DNA of 64,000 bases from CAZBRS01 sp964494475 (GCA_964494475.1 CAZBRS010000003.1:81179-145178); one strand, 5' to 3'; counted from the first letter of the stretch, positions 33,801 to 41,280 are shown. The notes: generated by a model not told the origin, from the sequence alone. Translations and numbers: made by a program.

Positions 33801-33935
33801 CAAGGTGGTGCCGCCGATGAGCAGCGTGAGCGCCTTGGACCAGACGATCTCGTCGACCAGCCCGGCCAGGCCCGACACCAGGAAGCCGGCGGTGATGAGC
33901 CGGCGCAGTCCGACGGAGGGGACCGACGCGCTCAT
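30852..33935 (-). CDS. Fused membrane transporter-like/spermidine synthase protein
   Basis: A 1027-residue membrane-bound protein. Residues 1-480 contain about 14 helices in two MFS-like blocks, each with a PTFxxGxTLP signature (VPTFLMGGTLPVLTRA, LPTFFIGMTLPLASR). Residues 500-790 are a spermidine-synthase-like methyltransferase fold with IIGLGSGITASAVL, a VEI nucleotide-binding acid and VSEPSNPWIAG, the variant typical of this fused family. The last 240 residues are helical with TPR-like repeats. The family is common but not characterised; aminopropyl transfer is unproven because the usual catalytic Asp motif is replaced by EPSNPW. It lies 7 bases after lgt. Confidence 0.85.
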   Translation of the reverse strand: MSASVPSVGLRRLITAGFLVSGLAGLVDEIVWSKALTLLIGGTTLAQTVVLATFMGGLALGNWLLAPRADRSPDPLGLYARLELGVGLACFFFPELFAVLGDLYVRLAGPLGFGDPLTLPLKVALSASVVLVPTFLMGGTLPVLTRAIVRSLSDVTVSVAHLYTVNSLGAVLGVVLGGFVLVPALGFAWTIRLSALLNIGLAAAFLVASRRLRAAAPIAPCPTPAVVSAPEGVLAPESEARTFTRRQQRAVFVAIGVSGGASMLYELVWVRLLSLVLGSSAYSFSIMLLTFIAGITAGAWAVGRTFGERHDPVRWLAWAEVGVFASILPLIPLYDRLPYTFAAIASLLPRSPEAFWGYLAIQVAVSVALMFLPTFFIGMTLPLASRVRVDDVGRVARRVGSVFSINTLGTVVGSVLTGLVLLPALGLRHALELGLVLSALLGVLLFWASDLPRARRVGTSAGVLAALALALAVLPAWSPLALHFGLFRHKQFAAESFEAMLGELKPFRVEYARDGADTSVAVIRDTRTDHLYLKVNGKTDAGTGHDMTTQLWLGHLGMFLNPAAKHAMIIGLGSGITASAVLTHPGADVDLVEIADTVVEGARYFAPYNGNLLEDPRFRLHVGDAKEFFKLKPDDRWDVIVSEPSNPWIAGIGNLFSLEYFTEIRAHLAPGGVLVQWVHLYELNDALLRVILNTLAAVFPNVELWQCNTRDILVVASAEPLKLDLAHVRSRLALPAVHDDLNREVVGQPLHDAEVLLANQILSAGRFRKLFPGEPPFNSDTRPVLEYAAPKAFFAGARSNLLWRVDERLAPLDRNRTHLADVIRAHRLSSKTIEALVAYLEARQGTTDRALLRSLAWAWRLLFPGDAFGQQLFARHGEPNVEALVAAAPRPERAWLEAQAWLLAHATSMFYEPNAVPFVEALGAWLGTPGAASADPTFLRDVFVALARAGRHDVLAAWPTPLPAAPVPDPTGWLKQPLALADLRDLLWGLNAALEEDPKAREPLLRFVARHPGVYPASALLRGTASR

Positions 33936-33942
33936 GGAGGGG

Positions 33943-34809
33943 TCAGCCCCGCTTTTTTCGACGCGCGGGGACGGGCACGGGCGTCGGCGTGTCGCAGGCG
34001 GGCACCTTGAGCCGCCCGAACGTGCCTCGGAGAGCCAGGGCCAACCAGATGTACCCGACCACCGCGAAGGGGATGCTGAGATACTGGCCCTCGGTCAGCC
34101 ACGACTGATCCGGGCTCAAGGCCTGGTATTCCTTGAAGAACTCGACCACGAAGCGCCCCGTGAAGTAGAGCGACATGAACAGCCCGAAGAGGATGCCGCG
34201 CTTGCGGCCGTTATCGGGCAGCAGCCGGTCGACCAGCAGGACGACGCCGAAGATCGCGAAGCCGAGGCCGGCCTCGTACAGTTGGCTGGGATGGCGCGCG
34301 TGGGCGCCATGGTCGTCGTAGCGCGGGAAGCACACGGCCCAGGGCGCGTCGGACACGCGGCCCACGATCTCGCTGTTCATGAAGTTGCCGAGCCGCACGA
34401 ACGTGGCCCCCATGGTGGTGGGGATGGCCATGCGGTCGAGGACCTCGATGTAGGGGATGCGGTACTTGCGACTGTACAGCCACAACGTGAAGATGATGCC
34501 GAGCGTGGCGCCGTGGCTGGCCAGCCCGCCCTTCCAGACGAACAGGATCTCGAGGGGGTGCTTGAGGTAGTACAGGGGCTCGTAGAACAGGCAGTGCCCC
34601 AGGCGCGAGCCGGCCACCACGGCCACGACGCCCCACACCAGCCACTTGTCGGCCACGACCAGGTCGTACCCCAGCCGCTTGCTCTGGCTCATCCAGAACC
34701 TGAAGCCGAGCAGCAGCCCCGCCACGAAGAGCAGGCTGTAGTAACGAATGGCCAGCGGTCCGATGCGGAAGATCTCGGGATCGGGGTTCCAGACGAAGCA
34801 GTCGGGCAT
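33943..34809 (-). CDS. lgt: Prolipoprotein diacylglyceryl transferase
   Basis: Lgt moves a diacylglyceryl group from phosphatidylglycerol to the lipobox Cys of prolipoproteins in the inner membrane, the first step for the many lipoproteins in this window. The 288-residue protein has about seven helices, the signature GNFMNSEIVGR, the HPSQLYEA motif and the WKGGLASHGA region. The start at 34809 gives the typical N-terminus (PEIFRIGPLAIRYYSLLF). It heads a two-gene minus-strand operon and its own promoter lies at 34843-34871. Confidence 0.96.
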   Translation of the reverse strand: MPDCFVWNPDPEIFRIGPLAIRYYSLLFVAGLLLGFRFWMSQSKRLGYDLVVADKWLVWGVVAVVAGSRLGHCLFYEPLYYLKHPLEILFVWKGGLASHGATLGIIFTLWLYSRKYRIPYIEVLDRMAIPTTMGATFVRLGNFMNSEIVGRVSDAPWAVCFPRYDDHGAHARHPSQLYEAGLGFAIFGVVLLVDRLLPDNGRKRGILFGLFMSLYFTGRFVVEFFKEYQALSPDQSWLTEGQYLSIPFAVVGYIWLALALRGTFGRLKVPACDTPTPVPVPARRKKRG

Positions 34810-34842
34810 TTTTCCGCGTTCCCGCACAAGGTTGGCGGCGGG

Positions 34843-34871
34843 ACGATATCGGAGGCTGCGGGCAGCGTCAA
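34843..34871 (-). promoter_or_regulatory. Promoter of lgt
   Basis: TTGACG at 34866-34871, a 17-base spacer and TATCGT at 34843-34848, about 33 bases before the lgt start at 34809. Confidence 0.55.
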
Positions 34872-34881
34872 CGGATTCTCC

Positions 34882-34910
34882 TTGCACCCCGCAAACCGGT
34901 GCTGGATAAG
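34882..34910 (+). promoter_or_regulatory. Promoter of the ABC exporter operon, predicted leaderless
   Basis: TTGCAC at 34882-34887, a 17-base spacer and GATAAG at 34905-34910. The ATG at 34917 follows after 6 bases and no Shine-Dalgarno is present. Confidence 0.45.
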
Positions 34911-34916
34911 CCCTCT

Positions 34917-35843
34917 ATGGACACCCGGCCGGTCGTGGAGCTCGAAGACGTCCGCAAGCGCTACGGCGAGGTCGTAGCCGTCAACGGCGTGTCGCTGGCC
35001 GTCGCCGGGGGCACGTGCTTCGGCCTGATCGGACCGAACGGCGCAGGCAAGACCTCGCTCTTGAAGATGATCGTGGGCCTCAGCCCGCTCACGGCCGGGC
35101 GCATCCGCGTGTTCGGGCACGACGTGGCCACCCACCGCCGCGAGGTGAACCGGCGCCTGGGCGTGGTGCCCCAGGAGGGCAGCCTCGACACGGCGGTCAC
35201 CGCGTTCGACAACCTGGTCATCTACGCCACGTACTTCGGCCTGCCCCGCCGCGAGGCGCGCGTCCGCGCTGAAAAGCTCCTGGCCTTCGTGCAGCTCTCC
35301 GAGAAGAAGGCCACGGAGATCAGCGCCCTCTCGGGCGGCATGGTGCGGCGCCTGGTGCTGGCGCGCGCGCTCATGAACGACCCCGAGCTGTTGGTGCTCG
35401 ACGAGCCCACCACGGGCCTCGACCCCCAGGCCCGCCACCTGTTGTGGGACCGCGTGCGCCAGCTGCGGGCCGAGGGCCGCTCGGTGCTCCTGACCACGCA
35501 CTACATGGACGAGGCGGAACAGCTCTGCGATCGCATCGCGGTCATCGACCACGGCCGCGTGCTGGCCGAAGACACCCCCCCCTCGCTCGTCGAGCGCTTC
35601 GCGGGCGGCGACGTGATCGAGGCCACGCTCGCCGACGCGGAGCACGCCGCCCCGCACGTCCGGGCCGCGCTCGAGCCGGCCTACGCGGTCGAGGTGCACG
35701 GAGACGTCGCGCGCGGCTACGGCCGTGGCGGCCTCTCGCTCGACGCCCTCGCCGGCCTCCCGGGCGTGGTCGCCGTCACCCGCCGACGGGCCAACCTCGA
35801 AGACGTGTTCCTGCGCCTGGCGGGGCGGGAGATCCGCGAATGA
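34917..35843 (+). CDS. ABC transporter ATP-binding protein (NodI-like)
   Basis: A 308-residue ABC-2 type ATPase. It has Walker A GPNGAGKT, Q-loop VVPQEGSLD, signature LSGGMVRR, Walker B LLVLDEPTTGLD and switch His in LLTTHYMDEA. The NodI-like group exports lipo-oligosaccharides, antibiotics or similar molecules together with a NodJ-type permease. It overlaps the permease gene by 4 bases. The ATG at 34917 is preferred to a GTG at 34899 because the predicted -10 box covers the interval. A radical-SAM-like gene follows the permease, so the transported molecule may be its product or substrate; that is inference. Confidence 0.92.
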   Translation: MDTRPVVELEDVRKRYGEVVAVNGVSLAVAGGTCFGLIGPNGAGKTSLLKMIVGLSPLTAGRIRVFGHDVATHRREVNRRLGVVPQEGSLDTAVTAFDNLVIYATYFGLPRREARVRAEKLLAFVQLSEKKATEISALSGGMVRRLVLARALMNDPELLVLDEPTTGLDPQARHLLWDRVRQLRAEGRSVLLTTHYMDEAEQLCDRIAVIDHGRVLAEDTPPSLVERFAGGDVIEATLADAEHAAPHVRAALEPAYAVEVHGDVARGYGRGGLSLDALAGLPGVVAVTRRRANLEDVFLRLAGREIRE

Positions 35844-36640
35844 GATCCTTGCAGCTCGGCGCGATCCTGGGGGCCCTGTTCAACCGCTACACGGCCCGCG
35901 TGGTGGCTCGCAACCTCTACGTGTGGCGCAAATTCCTCGTCCCGAGCTTCCTCGGCAACTTCGGCGAGCCCTTCCTCTACCTGCTGGCGCTCGGCTTCGG
36001 CCTGGGCACCATGATCTCGCCCGAGGCGCTGGGGGGCGAGGACTACGCCCACTTCATCGCGCCTGGCCTGGTGCTGTCGACCGCCATGTACACCGCCACC
36101 TTCGAGTGCACGTTCGGCACCTTCACGCGCATGAAGACGCTGCGCATCTTCGAGGGCATCCTGGCCACGCCGGTGCGCATCGAGGAGGTGGTGGCCGGCG
36201 AGGTGTGGTTCTCGACGCTGAAGGGGGTGGTGGGCTCGCTGGTGGTCTTCGGGGTCGTGCTTCTCTTCGGCCTGGTCGACCACGCCACCGCGCTCTTCGG
36301 CTTCGGCGTGGCGCTGCTCGTGGCCTTCCTCTTCTCGGCCATGGCCATGATCGTGACGGCCCTCGCGCCCAGCTACGACTTCTTCAGCTACTTCTTCACC
36401 ATCTTCGTGAGCCCCATGTTCCTGTTCTCGGGCATCTTCTTTCCGCTCGAGAACCTGCCCGACTGGGCCCGCGCCATCGCCTGGGTGTTCCCGCTCACCC
36501 ACGCGGTCAGCCTGATCCGACCGCTGTTCCGGGGGCAGGTGCCCCCCGCGCTCGTCTCCGACCTCGCCTGGCTGCTCGTGGCGGCGCTGCTCTGCTACAT
36601 CGTGGCGGCGGTGGCGCTGCGCAAGCGCGTCATCGTGTAG
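35840..36640 (+). CDS. ABC-2 type permease (NodJ-like)
   Basis: A 266-residue membrane protein with about six helices and the ABC-2 family arrangement. An N-terminal amphipathic segment leads into LVPSFLGNFGEPFLYLLALGFGLG. The central helices follow, then the motif SPMFLFSGIFFPLENLPDWARAIAWVFPLTHAVSLIRP that typifies NodJ/DrrB permeases. It starts in the stop codon of the ATPase gene (ATGA). With the NodI-like ATPase it makes a complete exporter. The following gene begins 8 bases downstream. Confidence 0.92.
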   Translation: MRSLQLGAILGALFNRYTARVVARNLYVWRKFLVPSFLGNFGEPFLYLLALGFGLGTMISPEALGGEDYAHFIAPGLVLSTAMYTATFECTFGTFTRMKTLRIFEGILATPVRIEEVVAGEVWFSTLKGVVGSLVVFGVVLLFGLVDHATALFGFGVALLVAFLFSAMAMIVTALAPSYDFFSYFFTIFVSPMFLFSGIFFPLENLPDWARAIAWVFPLTHAVSLIRPLFRGQVPPALVSDLAWLLVAALLCYIVAAVALRKRVIV

Positions 36641-36647
36641 GGGGAGC

Positions 36648-38060
36648 ATGGCCGTCGTCTTCCTGCACCCGCGCCGCATGGCGCGCACGTACCGCGCCGA
36701 CACGGTGACCGCCGTGTACCGGGCGGCGCTAGCGCGCGAGGCGCTCCCCTCGTTCCGGCTCGACGTCGTGCTCGACGAGCCCGCATCCGAGGCCGCGCGG
36801 CTGGCCGAGATGACCGCGTGGCTCGTTGAGCGCAAGGCCCGCGTGGTCGTGGTCGAGCACGGCTTCTCGGGCGCGCTGCTGGCGGCCGTGCGGGCCGCCG
36901 GCGTGGCCCACGTGGTCGCCGTTGGGCGGCCCTCGGAGATCCATCGACCGGGCCTCGACGCGGCCACCGAGACGGTGTCGGCGGCCACGTTCTGCCGCCT
37001 GGTGCTGACGCTGCACGACGGCGTGCGCGGGCCCGAGCTGCCCGGGGTCTGGCGGCGCGACGGAGCGCGCGTGCTCGAGCCGAGCGCCCGCGAGCGCTTC
37101 GACGTGCGCCACGAACTGGCGCATCGCCCGCTGTGGGCCGACGAGCACCGCCTGGGGGGCCCGGCTTCGGAGCCCTGGCTCTCGCGCGGGGTGCTGGCCG
37201 ATCTGGGCTGCCCCTACCGCGCCCGGGCCTGCACGTCGCCCCTGCTGCAGGGGGTCGCGCTGCCCGCCGACGTGCCCTCGGGCGGGTGCGCCTTCTGCGA
37301 ACGCCCGCCGGCCGCGCGCCTGCCCACGTCGCTGCGGATCGAGCTGCTCGTGAACCAGGCCCGGCACCTGGCCCGCGAGCGGCCCGAGGTCACGCGCCTG
37401 CAGGTGGTCGACGAGCTGTTCGTGGCCTACGTCGACCGCTTCGCGCGCGCCCTGCTGGCCGCCGACCTGCCCCCTCGCGAGCTGCTGATCGCGGCGCGCC
37501 CCGACTGGCTGCTGACCCACGCCGACCGGCTCGAGACCGCCGCGGCCGCGCTGGAAGGCCGGCACCGCCTGGTGCTGTTCTCGGTGGGCGTCGAGAGCTT
37601 CTCCGACGCCGAGCTCGCGCGCTTCGGCAAGGGCTTCGGCGCTCGCGTGAACCTCGACGCCCTCGCGCGGCTCGACCTGGCCTTGGCCCGCCACCCGAAC
37701 CTCGGCGTGGAGCCCGCCTTCGGCTTCATCTTGTTCACGCCGTGGACGCGCCTGCGCGACCTGGCCGCCAACGCCCGGGCCCTGCGCGCCACCCGCTTCG
37801 CGCGGTTCCGCGAGGGCGTGATCCACTCGCGGCTGCGGCTCTATCCCGAGATCCCGCTCTTCCACCGCGCGCGGGCCGAGGGCCTGCTGGTGGCGCCCGA
37901 GCGCAGCGTGGGGCCCGACTTCGGCTACGGCGACGCCGAGTGGCGCTTCAAGGACCCCGCCGTGGCGGCCGTGTACGCGGCGGTGCAGGCCGAGGGGCTG
38001 GGGGGCGACGACCTCGACGCGTTCGCGCGGCTGGTGGCGAAGGCAGCGCTCGAACGCTGA
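36648..38060 (+). CDS. Radical-SAM-like protein with B12-binding-like N-terminus and non-canonical cysteines
   Basis: A 470-residue protein with no signal peptide. Residues 1-100 look like a cobalamin-binding-type Rossmann fold (AVVFLHP, RLDVVLDE, ARVVVVEHG, AHVVAVG). Residues 180-400 follow the radical-SAM barrel: RLQVVDELFV for the second strand, FSVGVESFSDAELARFGKG for the SAM-binding GxES-type motif, and GFILFTPWTRLRDLAANA for a later strand. The iron-sulfur cysteine motif is odd: instead of CxxxCxxC the candidates are C188, C195, C214 and C217 (spacing 6, 18, 2; GCPYRARAC and GGCAFC). The cluster may be bound by a displaced set. It follows the ABC permease by 8 bases. Function unknown; product export is suggested by context. 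Confidence 0.7.
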   Translation: MAVVFLHPRRMARTYRADTVTAVYRAALAREALPSFRLDVVLDEPASEAARLAEMTAWLVERKARVVVVEHGFSGALLAAVRAAGVAHVVAVGRPSEIHRPGLDAATETVSAATFCRLVLTLHDGVRGPELPGVWRRDGARVLEPSARERFDVRHELAHRPLWADEHRLGGPASEPWLSRGVLADLGCPYRARACTSPLLQGVALPADVPSGGCAFCERPPAARLPTSLRIELLVNQARHLARERPEVTRLQVVDELFVAYVDRFARALLAADLPPRELLIAARPDWLLTHADRLETAAAALEGRHRLVLFSVGVESFSDAELARFGKGFGARVNLDALARLDLALARHPNLGVEPAFGFILFTPWTRLRDLAANARALRATRFARFREGVIHSRLRLYPEIPLFHRARAEGLLVAPERSVGPDFGYGDAEWRFKDPAVAAVYAAVQAEGLGGDDLDAFARLVAKAALER

Positions 38061-38067
38061 CGCAAGC

Positions 38068-39261
38068 TTACTTGGGCACCGGCACGGGCGCGGGGTCGCC
38101 GAGCAGCGGCGCGAGCACGGCGTCCCACTTCTCGGCCGACAGGTAGCCGGGCATGACCTTGCCGTTCACCACGAAGGTGGGCGTGCCCTGAATCTTGTAC
38201 TGGCGGGCCCGCTCGATGTCGGCGGCCACCGAACGCTTGAGGCTGCCCTCGGGATCGGACAGGCAGGCCTTGAACGCCGGAAGGTCGAGCCCGGCCTTCC
38301 CGGCCAGGTCGAGGACGACCCGATCGTCGAGCTCTTTCTGGTGGTCGAAGAGCAGGTGGTGATAGTGCCAGTACTTGCCCTGCCGGGCGGCGCACCGGCT
38401 GGCGTAGGCGGCGTAGCAGGCCAGGCGGTGGAAGGGCTTGGGGATGTACGGGTTGCAGGCCTGGTCGAGGGGGTAGTCGATGTGCTCGAAGCGGATGCGA
38501 TCGCCGTACTTCTCGAGCACGTGTTCGACGGCCTGGGCCGCACGCCCGCAGTAGGGGCACTGGAAGTCGGTGATGCCGAGGACGGTCACGGGCGCGCCGA
38601 GGGGGCCGCGCACGGGCTCGGTGCCAGGCTGCGAGGGGCGATCGGTCGTCGAGGGGCTGAGCTGGAGCCCGCCCATGGGGTGCGCCCAGAACCAGCCCAC
38701 GGCGACCAGGCCGGCCACGACCGCGCCGGCGCTCACGTAAGCCCGCACCCCGGAGAAGAGCCAGACCAGGTCGGCCCGGGCCTCGCGCGCCAGGCCGACC
38801 AGCCCGAAGCGCCGCTCGAGCAGGAGGGCGAGCACCAGCAGCAGATTCAGCCCGTACGTGACGACGCAGACGATGCACACCGAGCCGATGCAGGTGAACT
38901 GCAGGTAGACCAGGTAGACGTCGTCGAGCAGCACCACGAAGGGCAGCCAGAAGAAGACGGCGTCCCAGCGGAAGGCCCCCTCGTCGCGCCGGATCAACCG
39001 GACGACGGCACCCAACAGCAAGAGGCCGTAGAGCCCGATGCCCCACAGCGCGTACGGAACGCCGAGGAAGACCGAGTACTCGCTGGCGGCCACCTTCTCG
39101 CAGTCGAGCGCGTCGGAGAGGGTGCAGAAGCTGTCGCCGGTGGCCTCGCCCTGCCGGACCTCGAAGAACACGTCGAGCAGGTAGACGCTGGCGACCAGCC
39201 CCGCCAGGGAGATGAGCGCCACGACGATCGGAGTGACGATGCCTCGCCGGTTTGCCTGCAC
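38068..39261 (-). CDS. VKOR-DsbA fusion (disulfide formation)
   Basis: A 397-residue membrane protein. Residues 1-195 are a vitamin K epoxide reductase domain of five helices with C46 and C54 in the loop (DSFCTLSDALDCEKV) and the active C129-IV-C132. Residues 215-385 are a DsbA-like thioredoxin domain with C235-PY-C238 and cis-Pro361 (GTPT). VKOR reoxidises DsbA using quinone and so forms disulfides in secreted proteins; here both partners are one polypeptide. It would serve the many Cys-containing envelope proteins in this region. The start is GTG at 39261, preceded by AGGAG. Confidence 0.93.
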   Translation of the reverse strand: MQANRRGIVTPIVVALISLAGLVASVYLLDVFFEVRQGEATGDSFCTLSDALDCEKVAASEYSVFLGVPYALWGIGLYGLLLLGAVVRLIRRDEGAFRWDAVFFWLPFVVLLDDVYLVYLQFTCIGSVCIVCVVTYGLNLLLVLALLLERRFGLVGLAREARADLVWLFSGVRAYVSAGAVVAGLVAVGWFWAHPMGGLQLSPSTTDRPSQPGTEPVRGPLGAPVTVLGITDFQCPYCGRAAQAVEHVLEKYGDRIRFEHIDYPLDQACNPYIPKPFHRLACYAAYASRCAARQGKYWHYHHLLFDHQKELDDRVVLDLAGKAGLDLPAFKACLSDPEGSLKRSVAADIERARQYKIQGTPTFVVNGKVMPGYLSAEKWDAVLAPLLGDPAPVPVPK

Positions 39262-39308
39262 GGTGACTCCTGGCGTGCGCCGCGGCCAAGCGGGCTCAAA
39301 GCGGGCTC

Positions 39309-39336
39309 ATTCTAGGCTGGGCCCCCGGCAAATCAA
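39309..39336 (-). promoter_or_regulatory. Promoter of the VKOR-DsbA gene
   Basis: TTGATT at 39331-39336, a 16-base spacer and TAGAAT at 39309-39314, about 47 bases before the GTG start. Confidence 0.45.
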
Positions 39337-39359
39337 CTGGAAAGCCCGGTTGCCTTTCG

Positions 39360-39365
39360 TATACT
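39360..39365 (+). promoter_or_regulatory. -10 box upstream of the DUF4157 gene
   Basis: TATACT, a strong -10, about 37 bases before the ATG at 39403; no good -35 is visible, so an activator may be needed. Confidence 0.3.
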
Positions 39366-39402
39366 GAGGGCATCGATCGGCACGAAGGGCGCGGCCATCT
39401 CC

Positions 39403-40077
39403 ATGGACGCCATCGAGAAAGACAAGCTGCTCCAGCGACTGACGAAGCGCACGGGCGAAGGCACCGGCGGCGAACGCTTCGTGTCGGGGCTGCTCAAGAA
39501 GTACCGTGCCGGACAGGGCGCCGACGGACGCGAGGCCGGCCAGGTGAAGCACGCCGCCCGCGCCATCGGCGACGACGCCCCGAAGCGCCTCGACGTGCCG
39601 ACGCAGGCCCGCATGGAGGCCATGCTGGGCGTCGATCTCTCCGACGTGCGCATCCACACGGGCGAGGCCGCGCAGCAGGTCGCCGAAGGCGCCGGAGCCC
39701 GCGCGTTCACGCTGAACGATCGCGACATCTACTTCGCCCGCGAAGAGTTCGTGCCCACCAGCACCGAGGGCCGCGCCCTGCTGGCCCACGAGCTCACGCA
39801 CGTGGCCGAGCGCCGCGAGGGCGCCTTCCCGTCGCTGCGGGCACCCTCAGCACGCCACGACAGCGAGCGCAGCGCCGAGCACACCGAGGCCCTCACGCTG
39901 GCGCTCGAGGAGTCCTCGGCCGAGGTGGTCGAGCGGGTGCTGCGCACCGAGCGCATCGAAGAGGTCATCGACGAGAGCATGTCGCTCGACGAAAAGAAGC
40001 GCTGGCTGGTCGAGCAGGCCTGGCGGCGCTTCATCGAAGCCGAGCGGCGTCAGGTCGACCGGCTGGGGTCGTTCTAA
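39403..40077 (+). CDS. DUF4157 (eCIS-core-type) zinc-protease-like protein
   Basis: A 224-residue soluble protein. Residues 62-135 match DUF4157: the start LDVPTQARMEAMLGVDLSDVRIHTG, the segment GARAFTLNDRDIYFAREEF, and the zinc motif LLAHELTHVAERR with H129, E130, H133. E159 in SERSAEH is a possible third ligand. DUF4157 proteins are widespread in bacteria with contractile injection systems (hence eCIS core domain) and are often attached to toxins; here it stands alone with a helical acidic tail and no toxin domain. No signal peptide is visible. No injection-system genes are in the window. Confidence 0.88.
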   Translation: MDAIEKDKLLQRLTKRTGEGTGGERFVSGLLKKYRAGQGADGREAGQVKHAARAIGDDAPKRLDVPTQARMEAMLGVDLSDVRIHTGEAAQQVAEGAGARAFTLNDRDIYFAREEFVPTSTEGRALLAHELTHVAERREGAFPSLRAPSARHDSERSAEHTEALTLALEESSAEVVERVLRTERIEEVIDESMSLDEKKRWLVEQAWRRFIEAERRQVDRLGSF

Positions 40078-40080
40078 CCG

Positions 40081-41280
40081 TCAGAACATCTGACCGACCA
40101 CGAAATCAATCGTCGTGGCCTCTGACGACATGCCCAGGTCGACACGCATGAGCGTGACCTCGTCCCAGGCCGCCCGCAGGCCCGCGCCCCCCGAGGCGTG
40201 CAGCAGCTTCGACGGGCTCCAGCCGCCGTCGTCCTCGCGGCTCCACACGCGGCCCAGGTCCGAGAAGAGCACGCCGCCCAGATCGAAGCGTTGGCCCCAC
40301 ACGAAGAGGGTGAGCGGCATCCAGCGCACCTCGAGGTTCGCGAGCAGCTTGACGGGGCCCACGAAGCGCCGGCGGGGCACGCCGCGCATGGACGTGCCGC
40401 CGCCGAGCCCCAGGAAGGGCTCGTAGTCACGGAACGCCGAGAGCTCGAGGAACGGCACGTCGCCGAAGACGGCGTCGAGCGCGAAGCGGCCGGCGAGCAC
40501 GAGCCTCGAGAGCGGAGACCAGTACCCGCGCGCGGTCCAGTTGCCCCCCCCGAGCCAATGCAGCCCGCCCACGAAGGGCCCCGCCGCGCGCACCGTCATG
40601 GCCGTGAGCGTGCCGCGCGTGGGCAGCCACTCGCTGTCGCGCGTGTCGGCCAGCACCCCGAAGAACACGAAGCCGTGGCGCCCGCCGTCGGCGCCCGAGG
40701 GCTCGTCGACGGCCAGCAGCGACGTGGCCGGGGCGTCGATCACGCTCCACTCGAACTGCACGCCGTGCACCAGCGAGAGGGGCGGCGCGAGCGCCACGCG
40801 CGCCGTCAGGCGAACCCAGGGCCGGCGCAGGCGGAAGAACGTCAGGCGTTCGGCGCGGAAGCCGTCGGCGCCCGGCGTCTCCCACGCGGGCTCCCAGGGC
40901 GCGGCGTTGCCCACCCCGAAGTAGCGATCGTCGGGCAGATCGGTGTAGCCGGCCGCCACGTGCAGGCGCAGGCGCGAGCCGCCCACGCGCGGCAGGTCGA
41001 GCGCCACGAAGTGATCGTGCATGCGGCGCCAGGTGCCGACGCTCTGGGCCTGCAGCCGCCAGCGGTACGGCGCGGCCCCGTCACCGTAGTCGACCAGATC
41101 GCCGTAGGCCCCCAGCAGCCAGCCGAACTCGCCGCGGTACGAGCAGATGGGCCAGCCGGTCAGGTCGACGCCGCGATGGTAGTCGGGCGGGGGCTCCTCG
41201 GCCCCGCGGGCGGGCAGCGCTGCCAGCAGGAGGAGGCAGACGACGGACGACACGGCGCGGATCAAGGGTTCGGGCTCCAA
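40081..41280 (-). CDS. Omp85/BamA-like outer-membrane barrel without POTRA domains
   Basis: A 399-residue exported protein with a signal peptide (about 1-26). It has a barrel-like series of alternating strands and the lid motif GGTSMRGVPRRRFVG, equivalent to the VRGF/VRGY loop of Omp85 proteins, and ends in IDFVVGQMF with a terminal Phe. No POTRA domain precedes it, so it is a barrel-only member (patatin/short surface-antigen type). It converges on the DUF4157 gene with 3 bases between stops. Substrate unknown. Confidence 0.78.
   Translation of the reverse strand: MEPEPLIRAVSSVVCLLLLAALPARGAEEPPPDYHRGVDLTGWPICSYRGEFGWLLGAYGDLVDYGDGAAPYRWRLQAQSVGTWRRMHDHFVALDLPRVGGSRLRLHVAAGYTDLPDDRYFGVGNAAPWEPAWETPGADGFRAERLTFFRLRRPWVRLTARVALAPPLSLVHGVQFEWSVIDAPATSLLAVDEPSGADGGRHGFVFFGVLADTRDSEWLPTRGTLTAMTVRAAGPFVGGLHWLGGGNWTARGYWSPLSRLVLAGRFALDAVFGDVPFLELSAFRDYEPFLGLGGGTSMRGVPRRRFVGPVKLLANLEVRWMPLTLFVWGQRFDLGGVLFSDLGRVWSREDDGGWSPSKLLHASGGAGLRAAWDEVTLMRVDLGMSSEATTIDFVVGQMF

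Noticed and set aside
30903..34010. Plus-strand open frame of about 1000 codons opposite the spermidine-synthase fusion
   Set aside because: His/Arg/Gln-rich antisense composition and no start signal; the minus-strand protein is convincing.
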